The notes: generated by a model from the sequence alone, not told the origin. Numbered from the stretch's first letter, positions 9,129-19,221 are shown. The stretch is 64,000 bases of DNA from Pseudomonadota bacterium (GCA_023423975.1 JAFAEO010000001.1:357965-421964), one strand, 5' to 3'. Translations and numbers: made by a program.

Positions 9129-9863
9129 TCACGATCGTTCCCAGGTGGCCATCAGGCTGAACCGGTCTGGGATATAAAAATTATCGGATGCTGTCAGAAG
9201 CCGGCCGGCGTTATCAAAATACACTCTTAATATTCCAAGCGCCATATCACCAGGCTTGCAATCGACCAGGCCTGTTGCCGACTCCGGTACCCTTTCGGCG
9301 ACCACTTGCTGGCTCACTTTATGGATTTGCTGGCCATATTCGGACTGCAGAATACTGAACACGCTGGGATGATTGCCTTTTAGCTGGTCCCGCACACCGG
9401 CAAACGCCCGTGGCAAATAAACACGGGTATACGAAATCACGGTGCCGTCCCGTACCAGCCGGCGATTGGTATGCAGCATAAGCAGTTGCATCCCGACCGG
9501 CACATGCAACCTTGCCGCTTCATGCGGGTCCAGGGTGACGATCTGTTCACCCAATACTTCCAGTCGGGTCTGCTCTGTATATCGCATCAGGTCCTGCAAA
9601 GAGCCGAAAGCAGATACAAAGACAGGCTCTGCAGCAACGGGTCGGCTGGCAATGACCACGGTGCCGGAACCTGCTGTCCGCGTAATCAGCCCGGCCTGCG
9701 CCAGGCGGCGGGTTGCTTCCCGCACCGTATGCCGGCTCACGCCATAAATATGACAAAGTTGATGTTCCGTTGGCAATTGCGTGCCCACGCCATACCGCCC
9801 GCTCTCAATATCATTGAGCAACGTCTGATGAAGCCAGGCATAGCGCGGGAGGCGTTTTGTCAT
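9129..9863 (-). CDS. GntR-family (HutC/UTRA type) transcriptional regulator
   Basis: Protein of 244 residues. An N-terminal winged helix (about 8-75) contains LPTEHQLCHIYGVSRHTVREATRRLAQAGL. A UTRA-type ligand-binding domain follows, with LMLHTNRRLVRDGTVISYTRVYLP and a C-terminal LRVYFDNAGRLLTASDNFY segment. UTRA repressors of this subfamily leave DNA when a small effector binds. The gene is divergent from the enoyl-CoA hydratase operon, and two copies of a TGTACGTACA palindrome lie in the gap, so it is the likely regulator of that operon and perhaps of itself. An AGGA lies shortly upstream of the ATG. Confidence 0.85.
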   Translation of the reverse strand: MTKRLPRYAWLHQTLLNDIESGRYGVGTQLPTEHQLCHIYGVSRHTVREATRRLAQAGLITRTAGSGTVVIASRPVAAEPVFVSAFGSLQDLMRYTEQTRLEVLGEQIVTLDPHEAARLHVPVGMQLLMLHTNRRLVRDGTVISYTRVYLPRAFAGVRDQLKGNHPSVFSILQSEYGQQIHKVSQQVVAERVPESATGLVDCKPGDMALGILRVYFDNAGRLLTASDNFYIPDRFSLMATWERS

Positions 9864-9975
9864 GTGTCCTGTCTGGGTTAACTTTCCTGTCCTGCATGGC
9901 GCACGCCGTAAGCTACAGCTTTACCGCCCGCAGCAGCACAGCCATGCCTGCGTTGTGCAGGTAACTGTCATTCAT

Positions 9976-9990
9976 AATGTACGTACAATT
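9976..9990. promoter_or_regulatory. Candidate GntR operator, distal copy
   Basis: The 15-base AATGTACGTACAATT contains the perfect palindrome TGTACGTACA (9978-9987). It recurs identically 65 bp to the right. The symmetric GTAC-GTAC core resembles HutC-subfamily sites (GT and AC half sites). Assignment to the adjacent GntR regulator is inference from position. Confidence 0.55.
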
Positions 9991-10015
9991 ATATCTGCAA
10001 TATCAGATTTGTCTA

Positions 10016-10043
10016 TTGCATTTGAAATTGAATTACTTACAAT
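10016..10043 (+). promoter_or_regulatory. Candidate sigma-70 promoter of the enoyl-CoA hydratase operon
   Basis: TTGCAT (10016-10021), a 16-base spacer and TACAAT (10038-10043) give a reasonable -35/-10 pair about 65 bases before the start codon. The proximal operator palindrome begins at the last base of the -10 box, so a bound repressor would cover the start of transcription. Confidence 0.45.
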
Positions 10044-10055
10044 GTACGTACAATT
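10041..10055. promoter_or_regulatory. Candidate GntR operator, proximal copy
   Basis: Second identical copy of AATGTACGTACAATT, with the palindrome at 10043-10052. It overlaps the end of the predicted -10 element and the presumed transcription start. A pair of sites 65 bp apart (about six helical turns) would allow cooperative binding or looping. Confidence 0.55.
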
Positions 10056-10106
10056 GCCGTATATTTACTCTCTATAACAACAGGCCCATCGACAGGAGAC
10101 AACCCG

Positions 10107-10904
10107 ATGTTCGCGCTGCCCGAATATGCCACGATCACGACCGCAATCAAGTCAGATCACATTCTGTTGATCACACTGAACCGGCCCGAGGTGGCCAACG
10201 CCCTGAACACCCAAATGGGAGAAGAGCTGCTTGATCTGTGGAACCGCCTGATCGCAGATCCGGGACCTGTACGCTGTGTCGTCCTGACCGGCGCGGGCGA
10301 CCGGATCTTCTGTGCGGGCGGAGATCTGAAGGAGCGCAATGGCATGAGCAAAGCGCAATGGCAACGACAGCATGAGTTGTTCGAGCGCATGTACTGGACC
10401 CTGGTCGATCTTCCTTATCCGGTGATTGCAGCGGTCAATGGGCATGCGTACGCCGGTGGCCTGGAAATGGCCATGTGCTGCGACTTCATCTATGCCAGCA
10501 AGACCGCGCGCTTTGCCCTGACCGAAGTCACGCTTGGCATCATGCCTGGCGCCGGCGGCACCCAGAATCTGCCACGAGCTGTGGGCGATCGCAGGGCCAA
10601 AGAGATCCTGATGACCGGACGTCCATTTGATTGCAACGATGCGTTGCAATGGGGGTTGCTCAATAAAGTATGCGAGCCGGAACAAACGCTGGAACAGGCC
10701 CTGGAAACTGCGGCATGCATTGCCGGCAATGCCCCGCTTTCGGTGCGCCAGATCAAAAAATCGGTTCGTTACGGCGGGCAAATGGAATTGCGTACGGCAT
10801 ACCGTTTCGAAGTCGAGGCCTATAACCAGCTGATCGACACCGAAGACCGGCATGAAGGGGTCAAGGCATTCAATGAGAAACGCAAGCCGGTTTTCAGGGG
10901 ATAA
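10107..10904 (+). CDS. Enoyl-CoA hydratase/isomerase family protein
   Basis: Crotonase of 265 residues. The first oxyanion-hole segment FCAGGDLKE and the second [14 protein letters not shown] are present. Both acidic residues used by true hydratases are kept: the Glu in GGLEMA and the Glu in [17 protein letters not shown] genuine hydratase or lyase activity on a 2-enoyl-CoA is therefore likely. An AGGAG lies 8 bases before the ATG. It is the first gene of an operon with an MmgE/PrpD protein and a class III CoA-transferase, suggesting activation, hydration and further conversion of an unsaturated carboxylic acid. The substrate is unknown. Confidence 0.87.
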   Translation: MFALPEYATITTAIKSDHILLITLNRPEVANALNTQMGEELLDLWNRLIADPGPVRCVVLTGAGDRIFCAGGDLKERNGMSKAQWQRQHELFERMYWTLVDLPYPVIAAVNGHAYAGGLEMAMCCDFIYASKTARFALTEVTLGIMPGAGGTQNLPRAVGDRRAKEILMTGRPFDCNDALQWGLLNKVCEPEQTLEQALETAACIAGNAPLSVRQIKKSVRYGGQMELRTAYRFEVEAYNQLIDTEDRHEGVKAFNEKRKPVFRG

Positions 10905-10907
10905 TAA

Positions 10908-12359
10908 TTGAACACACTGACGCATGACATTGCCCGCTATATTCACACCTTTGACCAAAGCACGGTACCGCCGCATGCCTATCAGTTGGCAACAACGGGG
11001 ATGATCGACTGTATGGGCTGCATGTTTGCCGGCGCCCATGAACCGCTGGTGCATATTCTGGGGCGCCACTTTACGGGGACCACGAGCGCCCAGGCCGACT
11101 CGCCGATCCCCGTGCCCTTTCTGGGTGCCTATTTTCGGCATACCGATGCCGCCTGCCTTTGGGCAGCAGCCAGCCATGCGCTCGATTATGATGACGTAGC
11201 CATGTCAGCGCATCCAAGCACTGTACTTATGCCAAGTGTGATTACCGCCGCCTGGGAGTTGTCTAGCAGCGGCAAAGAGGTGCTCAATGCCTATATTATT
11301 GGTTACGAAATTTGGGCAGAGCTGTTTGGCCGTGAGGCGGATCCCTATCATCTCAAAGGCTGGCACCCCACTGCAGTATTCGGGACCGTTGCCGCCGCCG
11401 GGGCGCTGGCCTATTTGTACCGGATGGATAGGCAAACCACCACCATGGCGCTGGGCATCGCCGCCAGCATGGCAAGTGGGCTGGTTGCCAATTTCGGCAC
11501 CATGACCAAGCCGTATCACGCAGGGCGTGCCGCTGCCAACGCGGTGGAAGCAGTGCAACTGGCCAGGCTGGGCATGACCGCCTGCGCCGACGTTTTTGAA
11601 CACAAAGCGGGGTTTTTGAACGCCCTTTCGCCAGGCGGCCGCATCAATGTAAACGAAGCGGTAACGCTGGGCCGAACCTTGCATATTACCGAGTCCGGTC
11701 TTAATATCAAACGCTATCCCGTTTGCTATTCCAGCCATCGCATTATCGACGGCATGCTTGCACTGGTGCAGCAACACGAGCTGACACCAGACGCCATCGT
11801 TTCGATCGATGCCACTATCGGACGCCCGCAAGCTTCCATGCTGCGCAACCGGAGACCGGCAACCAAACTGGAAGCCAAATTCAGTTTGGAATTTGCGATC
11901 GCCGCCGCTTTGCTGGCGGGCAAAGTAGGTCTGGCCGAACTGTCCGACGCATTTGTGAGCCATGCACAGTTGCAGGCTATCTATCCGAAAATCAGCGTCC
12001 ATGCCATTGATGACCCGGATCCTGCAGACCCTGCTTTCTCCATCACCGACCGGCTCTCAGTGACGTTGAAAAACGGCACCGTTCTGGATTCAGGACCAAT
12101 ACGCTATCCCAGCGGCCATGCACGTCTGCCCCTGACGCAGCAGCAGTTACAGGAAAAATTCATGGATTGCGTGGCTATTGGACGCTCAGTTGGGGACTCA
12201 GTCAGGGACGTACGTGAAGACGCCGGTGCGCGCACAGACAATAGCGCTGCATTGACTGCGCCGCAGGCAGGCCTGGACCGCAGTCGCGCCCAGCAACTTT
12301 ACCAGGCACTAAATCATCTGCCGGACGTTGCCAATATCAGAACATTGTTTACAGCATGA
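10908..12359 (+). CDS. MmgE/PrpD family protein
   Basis: Protein of 483 residues with the all-helical N-terminal MmgE/PrpD domain (DCMGCMFAGAHEP, ASHALDYDDVAMSAHPST, GYEIWAELFGR, GWHPTAVFGTVAAAGALAYL) and the smaller C-terminal domain. The family includes 2-methylcitrate dehydratase, cis-aconitate decarboxylase and iminodisuccinate epimerase; which reaction applies cannot be read here. The frame begins at a TTG three bases after the stop of the hydratase gene, with the end of that gene (GGGG) serving as a plausible ribosome-binding site. The next gene overlaps it by 4 bp. Confidence 0.84.
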   Translation: MNTLTHDIARYIHTFDQSTVPPHAYQLATTGMIDCMGCMFAGAHEPLVHILGRHFTGTTSAQADSPIPVPFLGAYFRHTDAACLWAAASHALDYDDVAMSAHPSTVLMPSVITAAWELSSSGKEVLNAYIIGYEIWAELFGREADPYHLKGWHPTAVFGTVAAAGALAYLYRMDRQTTTMALGIAASMASGLVANFGTMTKPYHAGRAAANAVEAVQLARLGMTACADVFEHKAGFLNALSPGGRINVNEAVTLGRTLHITESGLNIKRYPVCYSSHRIIDGMLALVQQHELTPDAIVSIDATIGRPQASMLRNRRPATKLEAKFSLEFAIAAALLAGKVGLAELSDAFVSHAQLQAIYPKISVHAIDDPDPADPAFSITDRLSVTLKNGTVLDSGPIRYPSGHARLPLTQQQLQEKFMDCVAIGRSVGDSVRDVREDAGARTDNSAALTAPQAGLDRSRAQQLYQALNHLPDVANIRTLFTA

Positions 12360-13627
12360 GTGGTCGTCAAAGCGACAGCGATAGCGCCACAGCCAGCATG
12401 AAACCCCTATTGAACAATCAATCGGACAATCAATTGGACAACCACACACCCAACGGCCCGCTCAAGGGCATTCGCATTGCCGACCTGACCTCTGTGGTCA
12501 TGGGCCCCTTTGCCACGCAGTTGCTGGCGGACCTTGGCGCAGATGTCATCAAAATAGAATCCCCGGCAGGTGACACCACCCGGAACATGGGTCACAGAAA
12601 CAATAAAGGAATGGGCGCCAATTTCCTGCAATTGAACCGGAACAAGCGCTCGATCGTACTGGACCTGAAAACCGATGATGGCCGCCAGGCTTGCCTGGAC
12701 ATTGCCGCCACCGCAGACGTTTTCCTATATAACGTTCGCCCACAGGCGATGGCCAGACTGGGCCTGTCCTACGATGCGGTCCGCGCCGTCAATCCGCACA
12801 TTGTCTACGCAGGCACCTATGGGTTTGGCAACGCCGGCCCCTATGCAGGCAAACCGGCATACGACGACCTGATCCAGGGCATGACGGGCATTGCAGCACT
12901 ATACCAGCAACACACTGGTGAGCCGCCACGTTATGTACCACTGACCATGGCCGACAAAATTATTGGCATGCAGGTTGCCATTGCCTGCCTGGCAGGTGTC
13001 CTGGAAAGCAGAAGCTCCGGACAAGGCCAATCGATAGAAATTCCCATGTTCGAGGGGATGGCGCAATTTGTACTGGGCGATCATTTCGGCGGCGCTACTT
13101 TCGTGCCGCCAAAAGGCGAAATGGGATACGCGCGGCTTCTGACCGAATCGCGCAAGCCCTATATGACACTTGACGGTTATATCTGCACCGTGATCCATAC
13201 TGACAGGCACTGGCAGAATTTTCTGGGGCTGCTGAACCGACAGGACCTGCTGCAGGCAGACTCGCCCTTTGCCACCATCGCCTCACGTGGCGTGCATGTT
13301 AACCAAGTATACGGCTTTATTGAAGACACCCTGCGCACGCGTAGTACGGCCCACTGGCTTGAAGCGCTGGGCCAGGCGGATATTCCGGTGGCTCCGCTAT
13401 ACGCGGTTGGCGATCTGCTGGACGACCCGCATCTGAAGGCGGTCCAGCAGATTGTCGAGCTTGACCATCCTACGGAAGGTCGCTTGCGAACGGTTGCACC
13501 CTTGGGCACCTATTCGCGCACCCAGCCGTCCATTTACCGGCATGCCCCCAATCTTGGGGAGCACACAGATGAAATATTGCAGGAGACGGCCAGGGCGATC
13601 AGCTCTCGACGCGATTCGCGTCAATAA
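12356..13627 (+). CDS. CaiB/BaiF-type (class III) CoA-transferase
   Basis: Protein of 423 residues. After a variable hydrophilic leader, the family opening GIRIADLTSVVMGPFATQLLADLGADVIKIE appears near residues 38-68. The nucleophilic Asp is likely the one in PLTMADKIIGMQ. Late motifs include APLYAVGDLLDDPHL and the C-terminal LGEHTDEILQE. The ATG overlaps the MmgE/PrpD stop, so coupling is likely. The enzyme should move CoA between carboxylic acids and give the hydratase its CoA ester. Its 3' end overlaps the convergent maeB gene by 29 bp, leaving no room for a separate terminator. Confidence 0.86.
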   Translation: MSGRQSDSDSATASMKPLLNNQSDNQLDNHTPNGPLKGIRIADLTSVVMGPFATQLLADLGADVIKIESPAGDTTRNMGHRNNKGMGANFLQLNRNKRSIVLDLKTDDGRQACLDIAATADVFLYNVRPQAMARLGLSYDAVRAVNPHIVYAGTYGFGNAGPYAGKPAYDDLIQGMTGIAALYQQHTGEPPRYVPLTMADKIIGMQVAIACLAGVLESRSSGQGQSIEIPMFEGMAQFVLGDHFGGATFVPPKGEMGYARLLTESRKPYMTLDGYICTVIHTDRHWQNFLGLLNRQDLLQADSPFATIASRGVHVNQVYGFIEDTLRTRSTAHWLEALGQADIPVAPLYAVGDLLDDPHLKAVQQIVELDHPTEGRLRTVAPLGTYSRTQPSIYRHAPNLGEHTDEILQETARAISSRRDSRQ

Positions 13628-15890
13628 CCGTCAGCGCAGCCATATTAACGATGCGTCGAACAGTAGAACTTGAGGTCAGGATGTGCACTGGCGCATTCAC
13701 ACCCAACAGGAACGGTCCGACCGCCACGTTGCCCCCGGCCACGGTTTTGAGCAGGTTATAGGCAATATTGCCCGAATCAACATTGGGGCAGACCAGCAGG
13801 TTGGCTGATCCTTTCAATGTCGATGAAGGCAGAATGCGCTCGCGCAGCACTTCATTCAATGCGCAGTCGCCATGCATTTCACCGTCAATTTCCAGCTCCG
13901 GATCCTGTGCCCGCACCAGCTCGAGCGCACGCCGCATCTTGTCTCCAGAAGCTGAACTGCCCGAGCCGAAATTGGATCGCGACAGCAGTGCGACCTTGGG
14001 CACAACGTCCATCTGCGCCAGTACCTTGGCCGCAGCCAGGGTGTACTCGGCAATCTGTTCGGCGGTAGGATCATCATTGATGTGGGTATCGACCAGGGCC
14101 ACCATGCGCTGATCCAGCAGCAGAATATTCATGGCTGCGTACGAAGTTGTGCCTGGTTTTTTACCGATCATCTGGTCAACGAAACGCAAATGGTCATGAT
14201 AGGAGCCTACCGTGCCGCAAATCATGCCATCGGCATCGCCGACATGAACCATCATGGCGCCGATCAGGGTCAGGCGGCGGCGCATTTCCACGCGCGCCAT
14301 TTCCTTTGTGATACCACTGCGGCACATGACTTCCCAGTATTTGGTCCAGTACTGATGAAAGCGAGAGTCAAATTCCGGATTGGTTACCTCTACGTCCTCG
14401 CCCAGTTTCAGACGCAGTCCATATTTTTCAATGCGGGCCAGCAGGACAGAAGGACGCCCCACCAGGATCGGACGCGCCAGCTTTTCATCGACCACAACCT
14501 GCACCGCACGCAATACACGCTCGTCTTCGCCTTCGGTAAAGACAATGCGCGCCTTGCCGCCGTCGCGGACAATCTGTTTGGCCGAGGCAAACAGCGGCTT
14601 CATGAAAGCGCCGGAATGATACACAAACTGCTGCAGCCTTTCGGCATAGGCCTCCAGATCATCCAGCGGGCGTGTTGCCACACCGCTTTCCATGGCCGCC
14701 TTGGCCACAGCAGGTGCCACCCGGACAATCAGACGGGGATCGAAAGGCTTGGGAATCAGATATTCCGGGCCAAATGACAAATCATAGCCACCGTAGGCAG
14801 TAGCGACCACATCGCTGATTTCCTCTTTGGCCAGCCCGGCGATCGCATAAACCGCGGCTTTTTCCATTTCACGGGTGATGGTGGTGGCGCCCACATCCAG
14901 CGCGCCGCGGAAAATATACGGGAAGCACAGTACGTTATTGACCTGATTGGGAAAATCGGAGCGGCCGGTGGCCATGACCACGTCGTCACGCACAGCCAAT
15001 GCCACTTCGGGCATGATTTCCGGGTTCGGATTGGCCAGCGCCAGGATCAGCGGACGTGCTGCCATGCTTTTGACCATTTCGGGCTTGAGCACACCACCGG
15101 CGGACAAGCCCAGGAATACATCGGCGCCGTCGATCACATCGGCCAGCGTACGGTGCTCGGTCTTCTGCGCAAAGCGCTGCATTTCAGGGCCCATGGGCGT
15201 GTTACGGCCTTCATAAACCACCCCGTCGATATCCGTCACAAATACATTTTCCAGCGGCAGACCCAGATCCACCATCAGATCCAGACATGCCAGCGCTGCT
15301 GCGCCGGCTCCGGACGACACCACCTTCACGTTTGTAATATCTTTGCCGACCACGATCAGGCCATTGATAAAGGCCGCCGCAACGGTAATCGCGGTGCCAT
15401 GCTGATCGTCATGGAAAACAGGAATACTCATGCGCTCGCGCAGTTTGCGCTCCACCTCGAAACACTCCGGCGCCTTGATGTCTTCCAGATTGATACCGCC
15501 AAAAGTGGCCTCAAGCCCCGCAATAATTTCCACCAGCTTGTCCGGATCAGTTTCGTTGATCTCAATATCAAAAACATCCAGACCGGCAAATTTCTTGAAC
15601 AGGACGGCCTTGCCTTCCATAACCGGCTTGGAAGCCAGCGCACCGATATTTCCCAGGCCGAGCACAGCGGTGCCATTACTAATGACGCCCACCAGATTGC
15701 CACGTGCGGTATAGCGGAATGCATTGAGAGGGTCAGCTACGATTTCTTCACAGGCAGCCGCCACACCAGGCGTATAGGCCAGGCCCAGGTCCCGTTGGGT
15801 GACCAGCGGCTTGGTAGCGGTAATGGAAATTTTGCCTGGCACGGGAAATTCGTGATAATCCAGCGCGGATTGACGATCGATAGTACTCAT
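13599..15890 (-). CDS. maeB: NADP-dependent malic enzyme with phosphotransacetylase-like domain
   Basis: Protein of 763 residues, the length of MaeB. The N-terminal half (about 1-430) is malic enzyme: [14 protein letters not shown], the [23 protein letters not shown] motif region, HDDQHGTAI, and the cofactor segment [18 protein letters not shown]. The C-terminal half (about 435-763) is a phosphotransacetylase-like domain thought to be regulatory ([29 protein letters not shown] segment). It converts malate to pyruvate with CO2 and NADPH, linking the carboxylate catabolism around it to central metabolism. A strong AGGAGG lies upstream of the ATG. Confidence 0.93.
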   Translation of the reverse strand: MSTIDRQSALDYHEFPVPGKISITATKPLVTQRDLGLAYTPGVAAACEEIVADPLNAFRYTARGNLVGVISNGTAVLGLGNIGALASKPVMEGKAVLFKKFAGLDVFDIEINETDPDKLVEIIAGLEATFGGINLEDIKAPECFEVERKLRERMSIPVFHDDQHGTAITVAAAFINGLIVVGKDITNVKVVSSGAGAAALACLDLMVDLGLPLENVFVTDIDGVVYEGRNTPMGPEMQRFAQKTEHRTLADVIDGADVFLGLSAGGVLKPEMVKSMAARPLILALANPNPEIMPEVALAVRDDVVMATGRSDFPNQVNNVLCFPYIFRGALDVGATTITREMEKAAVYAIAGLAKEEISDVVATAYGGYDLSFGPEYLIPKPFDPRLIVRVAPAVAKAAMESGVATRPLDDLEAYAERLQQFVYHSGAFMKPLFASAKQIVRDGGKARIVFTEGEDERVLRAVQVVVDEKLARPILVGRPSVLLARIEKYGLRLKLGEDVEVTNPEFDSRFHQYWTKYWEVMCRSGITKEMARVEMRRRLTLIGAMMVHVGDADGMICGTVGSYHDHLRFVDQMIGKKPGTTSYAAMNILLLDQRMVALVDTHINDDPTAEQIAEYTLAAAKVLAQMDVVPKVALLSRSNFGSGSSASGDKMRRALELVRAQDPELEIDGEMHGDCALNEVLRERILPSSTLKGSANLLVCPNVDSGNIAYNLLKTVAGGNVAVGPFLLGVNAPVHILTSSSTVRRIVNMAALTVIDANRVES

Positions 15891-16001
15891 GGCGGTAGCC
15901 TCCTGAAGAATTGATTTTGCACCTAGTTTAGGCTTTCTTCATAACTAAATTATTTTCAATTATGATACTGATATATCAATTACCTTATATCTGCTTAAAA
16001 A

Positions 16002-16988
16002 TTGAACACACCTACTGCCGATGCGCTTGAACACAGACTCGCGGGTCGTCTGAAAATGCGCCATCTTACCTTGTTGCTTCACATCGAAGAATTGGGCGCA
16101 CTGACCCGTGTTGCCCAGCAAATGGGTACCAGCCAGCCGGCTGTCACCCATGCACTGGCAGAGTTGGAGGATATGTTCGGCGTGCCCCTGTTTGAGCGCA
16201 CCGGGCGTGGCATGACGCCGACAGCAGCGGGCAAGGTACTGCTTACGCGTGCCCGCAGCATGTTGCACGACGTGAGCGCGCTCTCCCGTGAAATGACAGC
16301 GGTCAATGCCGGTCGCGTTGCCCACCTGCACGTGGGCGCCATCCCGTTTATTCCCGGACAAATGCTGTCTGCAGCGCTTGAGCGCACCCTGCCCGACCGC
16401 CAGCGGATGACCGTTACCATACATGACGGAACCAGCCGCAGCCTTATGAAGATGCTCAGGGAGCACGCCCTGGATTTCGTGATCGGACGGGCGTCGGCAT
16501 CCCTGGATATGACCGGACTGCAGCAGGAAGTGCTCTATTATCAGTCGCCGCGCCTGATTACCAACCGCGAATTGGCGGCGCGGCTTGGCCAGCGCCGGGC
16601 TGACTGGCGACATCTGGCAGAACTGGACTGGATTCTTGAACCGGCGCCGGCGCCCTTGCGCGAGCAGGTGGCCGATATGTTTCTGAGTGCCGGCGTAGTG
16701 CCTCCGCAGCCGCTCATCGAAAGCCTGTCAGCCAAGCTGACCGGTGAAATCATTGCTGCGCGAGATCATGTGGTCTCGATCGTGCCCAACGATATTGCCG
16801 AAGAACTGGTACGCATTGCCGGTGTGGCCGTAGTCCCCTGGTCGCTGCAGTGGACGTTGTCGCCCATCGCCTTATTCAGCCTGAAGGACAGGCACAAACG
16901 TGATGTAGATACGAGGTTTATCCAGTCGCTCAAGGACTATTGCATAAAACACCGCTCCGCCTATTCCCAGGAGCGGTATCAATACTAA
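16002..16988 (+). CDS. LysR-family transcriptional regulator
   Basis: Protein of 328 residues from a TTG start; an in-frame ATG at 16056 (MRHLTLLLHIEEL) is a serious alternative. The helix-turn-helix is ALTRVAQQMGTSQPAVTHALAELE, followed by GVPLFERTGRGMTPT and a type 2 periplasmic-binding-like effector domain. The N-terminal RLKMRHL pattern resembles the GbpR/PcaQ branch. It is divergent from maeB. The 111-bp gap is AT-rich and holds a perfect TGATATATCA palindrome at 15969-15978, a possible binding site. The regulated gene and effector are unknown. Confidence 0.85.
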   Translation: MNTPTADALEHRLAGRLKMRHLTLLLHIEELGALTRVAQQMGTSQPAVTHALAELEDMFGVPLFERTGRGMTPTAAGKVLLTRARSMLHDVSALSREMTAVNAGRVAHLHVGAIPFIPGQMLSAALERTLPDRQRMTVTIHDGTSRSLMKMLREHALDFVIGRASASLDMTGLQQEVLYYQSPRLITNRELAARLGQRRADWRHLAELDWILEPAPAPLREQVADMFLSAGVVPPQPLIESLSAKLTGEIIAARDHVVSIVPNDIAEELVRIAGVAVVPWSLQWTLSPIALFSLKDRHKRDVDTRFIQSLKDYCIKHRSAYSQERYQY

Positions 16989-17047
16989 ACACTGCAGAAC
17001 GCAGCGGAGCCGACCATCGCCGCGTCCTTTTCTCGTTGCAGTGATGG

Positions 17048-17380
17048 TTACTTTGGCGGATGACCGCGCCTGGCAGCCGGCTGCAATGCCAGCAATTCGG
17101 ATTCCAGCGCATCCACCCGACGCAGCAAATTGAGCACCAGCGCTACTGCGTCGGCATTCAGGTCAAAGTCATCGCGCAACCGTCGCGCCTTGCGCGCCAC
17201 CACAATACATTCGGAATAAAACATGCCCGAGCCGGTTTGTCCGCTTACGGGCGAGAGCACACCGGTCTCAACCAGATCCATTATGTCGGCTTCGCTCAAG
17301 CCAGAAACAGTCGCCACATGCTGCAGCGAACACACTTCATCCTGATTGAGCCAGATGGTTTCAGTAATCTGCACGCTCAT
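17048..17380 (-). CDS. cbpM: CbpM-type modulator of the CbpA co-chaperone
   Basis: Protein of 110 residues with the MerR-like helical domain of Cbp[20 protein letters not shown], then [14 protein letters not shown], and a C-terminal helix [18 protein letters not shown]. CbpM binds the J-domain of CbpA and inhibits its co-chaperone activity. The start overlaps the end of cbpA by 4 bp, the conserved gene order. The basic, proline-rich tail (ARRGHPPK) is not expected to be functional. Confidence 0.85.
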   Translation of the reverse strand: MSVQITETIWLNQDEVCSLQHVATVSGLSEADIMDLVETGVLSPVSGQTGSGMFYSECIVVARKARRLRDDFDLNADAVALVLNLLRRVDALESELLALQPAARRGHPPK

Positions 17381-18327
17381 GATTGACCTCCTGTAAAACG
17401 CTGCCTGCGTGGCTCAAAGCCCGAGGACGCGGCAGCCAGTTCGGTGTACAACGCCTTCTCACGCTCGCTCACCGAAGCGGGTACTTCAATTGTGATAACT
17501 GCATACAGGTCGCCCTGTACGTTGCCACTGCCCGGCAGGCCTCTTTTGGAAAGGCGCATTTTACGACCCGCGACAGTGCCAGGCGGGATGGTCAGCGCCA
17601 CCGCACCGCCCAGCGTGGGAATTTCTACGCTGGCCCCCAGCACCGCCTCCCATGGCGCCAACGGTACCTCGAGCGTCAGATCATTACCGTTCACCTGGAA
17701 ATGCTTATGCGGTTGCAACTTCATAACAACGAACAAGTCTCCGGGCGGGCCTCCATTCATGCCCTGCCCACCCTTGCCAGCCAGGCGCAAGCGCTGGCCA
17801 TCGGCCGCCCCTTTGGGCATGCGGATACGAAAGGTTTTCGGCACACGATGCAGCAGACCCTGGCTGTCATAATCGGGAACCGCAACGGAAATTTCTGTTT
17901 CGGCGCCGTTATAAATTTGTTCCAGGGTAACAGGCATGGTGAATTCAAAAGTTTCTCCATGCCGCGCGCGATTGGCATAATTGCTCGCTCCTTCGCGCTG
18001 CGCCTCGGCAAACGCCTTTAGCAGATCGGACAGGTCCACATCTGAAAAATCATCTGATGATTCATGAAAATGCTGTTGCCACTGATGCGGCGGCACAAAA
18101 TCATCGCCCTGCCGATGCTGACCAAGATTGTCATAGGCCGCGCGTTTTTCCGGGTCTTTCAGCGTGGCATAGGCCTCGGCCACTTCTTTGAATTTAGTCT
18201 CGGCATCGGGCTCTTTGGAGATATCGGGATGATATTTGTGAGCCAGACTGCGATAGGCCTTCTTGATCTGTGCCTCGGTCGCATTGCGCTCTAAACCAAG
18301 GATCTTGTAATAATCAACGTATTTCAT
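17377..18327 (-). CDS. cbpA: CbpA-type DnaJ-family co-chaperone
   Basis: Protein of about 316 residues from the ATG at 18327 (a GTG two codons earlier is possible; an AGGT precedes the ATG). The J-domain covers about 1-68, with the HPD tripeptide in [11 protein letters not shown] glycine-poor linker follows, then two beta-rich substrate-binding domains ([39 protein letters not shown]). No zinc-finger cysteine repeats are present, which separates CbpA from DnaJ. It stimulates DnaK in stress. Co-transcribed with cbpM. Confidence 0.9.
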   Translation of the reverse strand: MKYVDYYKILGLERNATEAQIKKAYRSLAHKYHPDISKEPDAETKFKEVAEAYATLKDPEKRAAYDNLGQHRQGDDFVPPHQWQQHFHESSDDFSDVDLSDLLKAFAEAQREGASNYANRARHGETFEFTMPVTLEQIYNGAETEISVAVPDYDSQGLLHRVPKTFRIRMPKGAADGQRLRLAGKGGQGMNGGPPGDLFVVMKLQPHKHFQVNGNDLTLEVPLAPWEAVLGASVEIPTLGGAVALTIPPGTVAGRKMRLSKRGLPGSGNVQGDLYAVITIEVPASVSEREKALYTELAAASSGFEPRRQRFTGGQS

Positions 18328-18468
18328 TTGCACCTGCCGGTTTCAATGTCATTACGGGTTCTATTGCAATGATTTTAACAAGTATTTGCCGCCGCACCGT
18401 CGCTGGCGACGACGACTGCCTGCAACGGCGTCACAATTGTCATACCGGCAATGGCAAACCGCATGCAG

Positions 18469-19221
18469 CTACGGGTGCCAGGTGGTCCGCTGTGCGCTGG
18501 CCGGCAGGCCCTTGTGCTTGCCCCCAAGGGCCAGGGACAATCGGTTGGCTTTGGCGATCAGGGTTTCGGCATACCCTTTGAGAATGACACGGGACAGTCG
18601 GCTAGCGGGTCCGGAAATACTAATGGCTCCCAGCAATTTCCAGTTGACGCCGTACACCGGTGCAGAAACGCTGGCCACATCCTGGTCGCGCTCGCCAATT
18701 GAAATATAGTAGCCCTGGCGGCGAATGGTATCGTATTGCCGGCCGGGCTTTCCTGAAAAAGCAAGAATAACCTTGCCTGGAGACCCCTTGTCCAGCGGCA
18801 GCACCTGGCCCACACTGATATGAAACCGTATCGCCTGGGGACCTTCGATGCGATACAGGCAAATTCGTGCCTCTCCTTCCTGCACAAAAAAGGTAGAACT
18901 CTCCGAAGACAAGGCCGACAACTCCTGCAAGACCGGCTCCACAGCGGCCGAGACATCAAAAGACGAACGATATCTGGCGCCAAGCCAGCCGGTCGCGGGC
19001 CCAAGGCGCCATGCGCCATCCTCGCGCTGCACAAGATAGCGGTGATGCGCCAGGGTGCGTGCGATGCGCAACACAGTCGATTTATGCAACTGGCTTCTGG
19101 TGCTCAGTTGCTGCAGCGACAGATACTCATCATCCGGCTGAAAACTTTCAAGCAGGCCGATAGCGCGCGACACGGCAATCACGTTCTCGCCATCTTTTTC
19201 CAGATCTTTTTTATTCTTCAA
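18469..19221 (-). CDS. IclR-family transcriptional regulator
   Basis: Protein of 250 residues from a TTG at 19221, chosen because an AGGAGG sits 9 bases upstream on the minus strand; a longer frame to 19356 adds 45 residues unlike the family. The winged helix is LSLQQLSTRSQLHKSTVLRIARTLAHH, and the effector domain contains HISVGQVLPLDKGSPGKVILAFSG. The leader carries an imperfect inverted repeat with TGTCAAT and ATTGTACA arms just before the ribosome-binding site, a possible autoregulatory site. It lies downstream of the Bug/RraA/dehydrogenase genes on the same strand and probably controls them. Confidence 0.83.
   Translation of the reverse strand: MKNKKDLEKDGENVIAVSRAIGLLESFQPDDEYLSLQQLSTRSQLHKSTVLRIARTLAHHRYLVQREDGAWRLGPATGWLGARYRSSFDVSAAVEPVLQELSALSSESSTFFVQEGEARICLYRIEGPQAIRFHISVGQVLPLDKGSPGKVILAFSGKPGRQYDTIRRQGYYISIGERDQDVASVSAPVYGVNWKLLGAISISGPASRLSRVILKGYAETLIAKANRLSLALGGKHKGLPASAQRTTWHP

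Noticed and set aside
10152..11177. Antisense frame of 341 codons over the hydratase and MmgE/PrpD genes
   Set aside because: The plus strand carries two clear enzyme families here; the antisense frame is Cys/Gly/His-rich and unlike any protein, a by-product of codon bias.
15153..15914. Antisense frame of 253 codons over maeB
   Set aside because: MaeB is certain on the minus strand; this frame starts and ends without signals.
16948..16980. Inverted repeat ACCGCTCC / GGAGCGGT as a terminator
   Set aside because: It lies inside the end of the LysR coding region and has no T run, so a terminator role is not supported.
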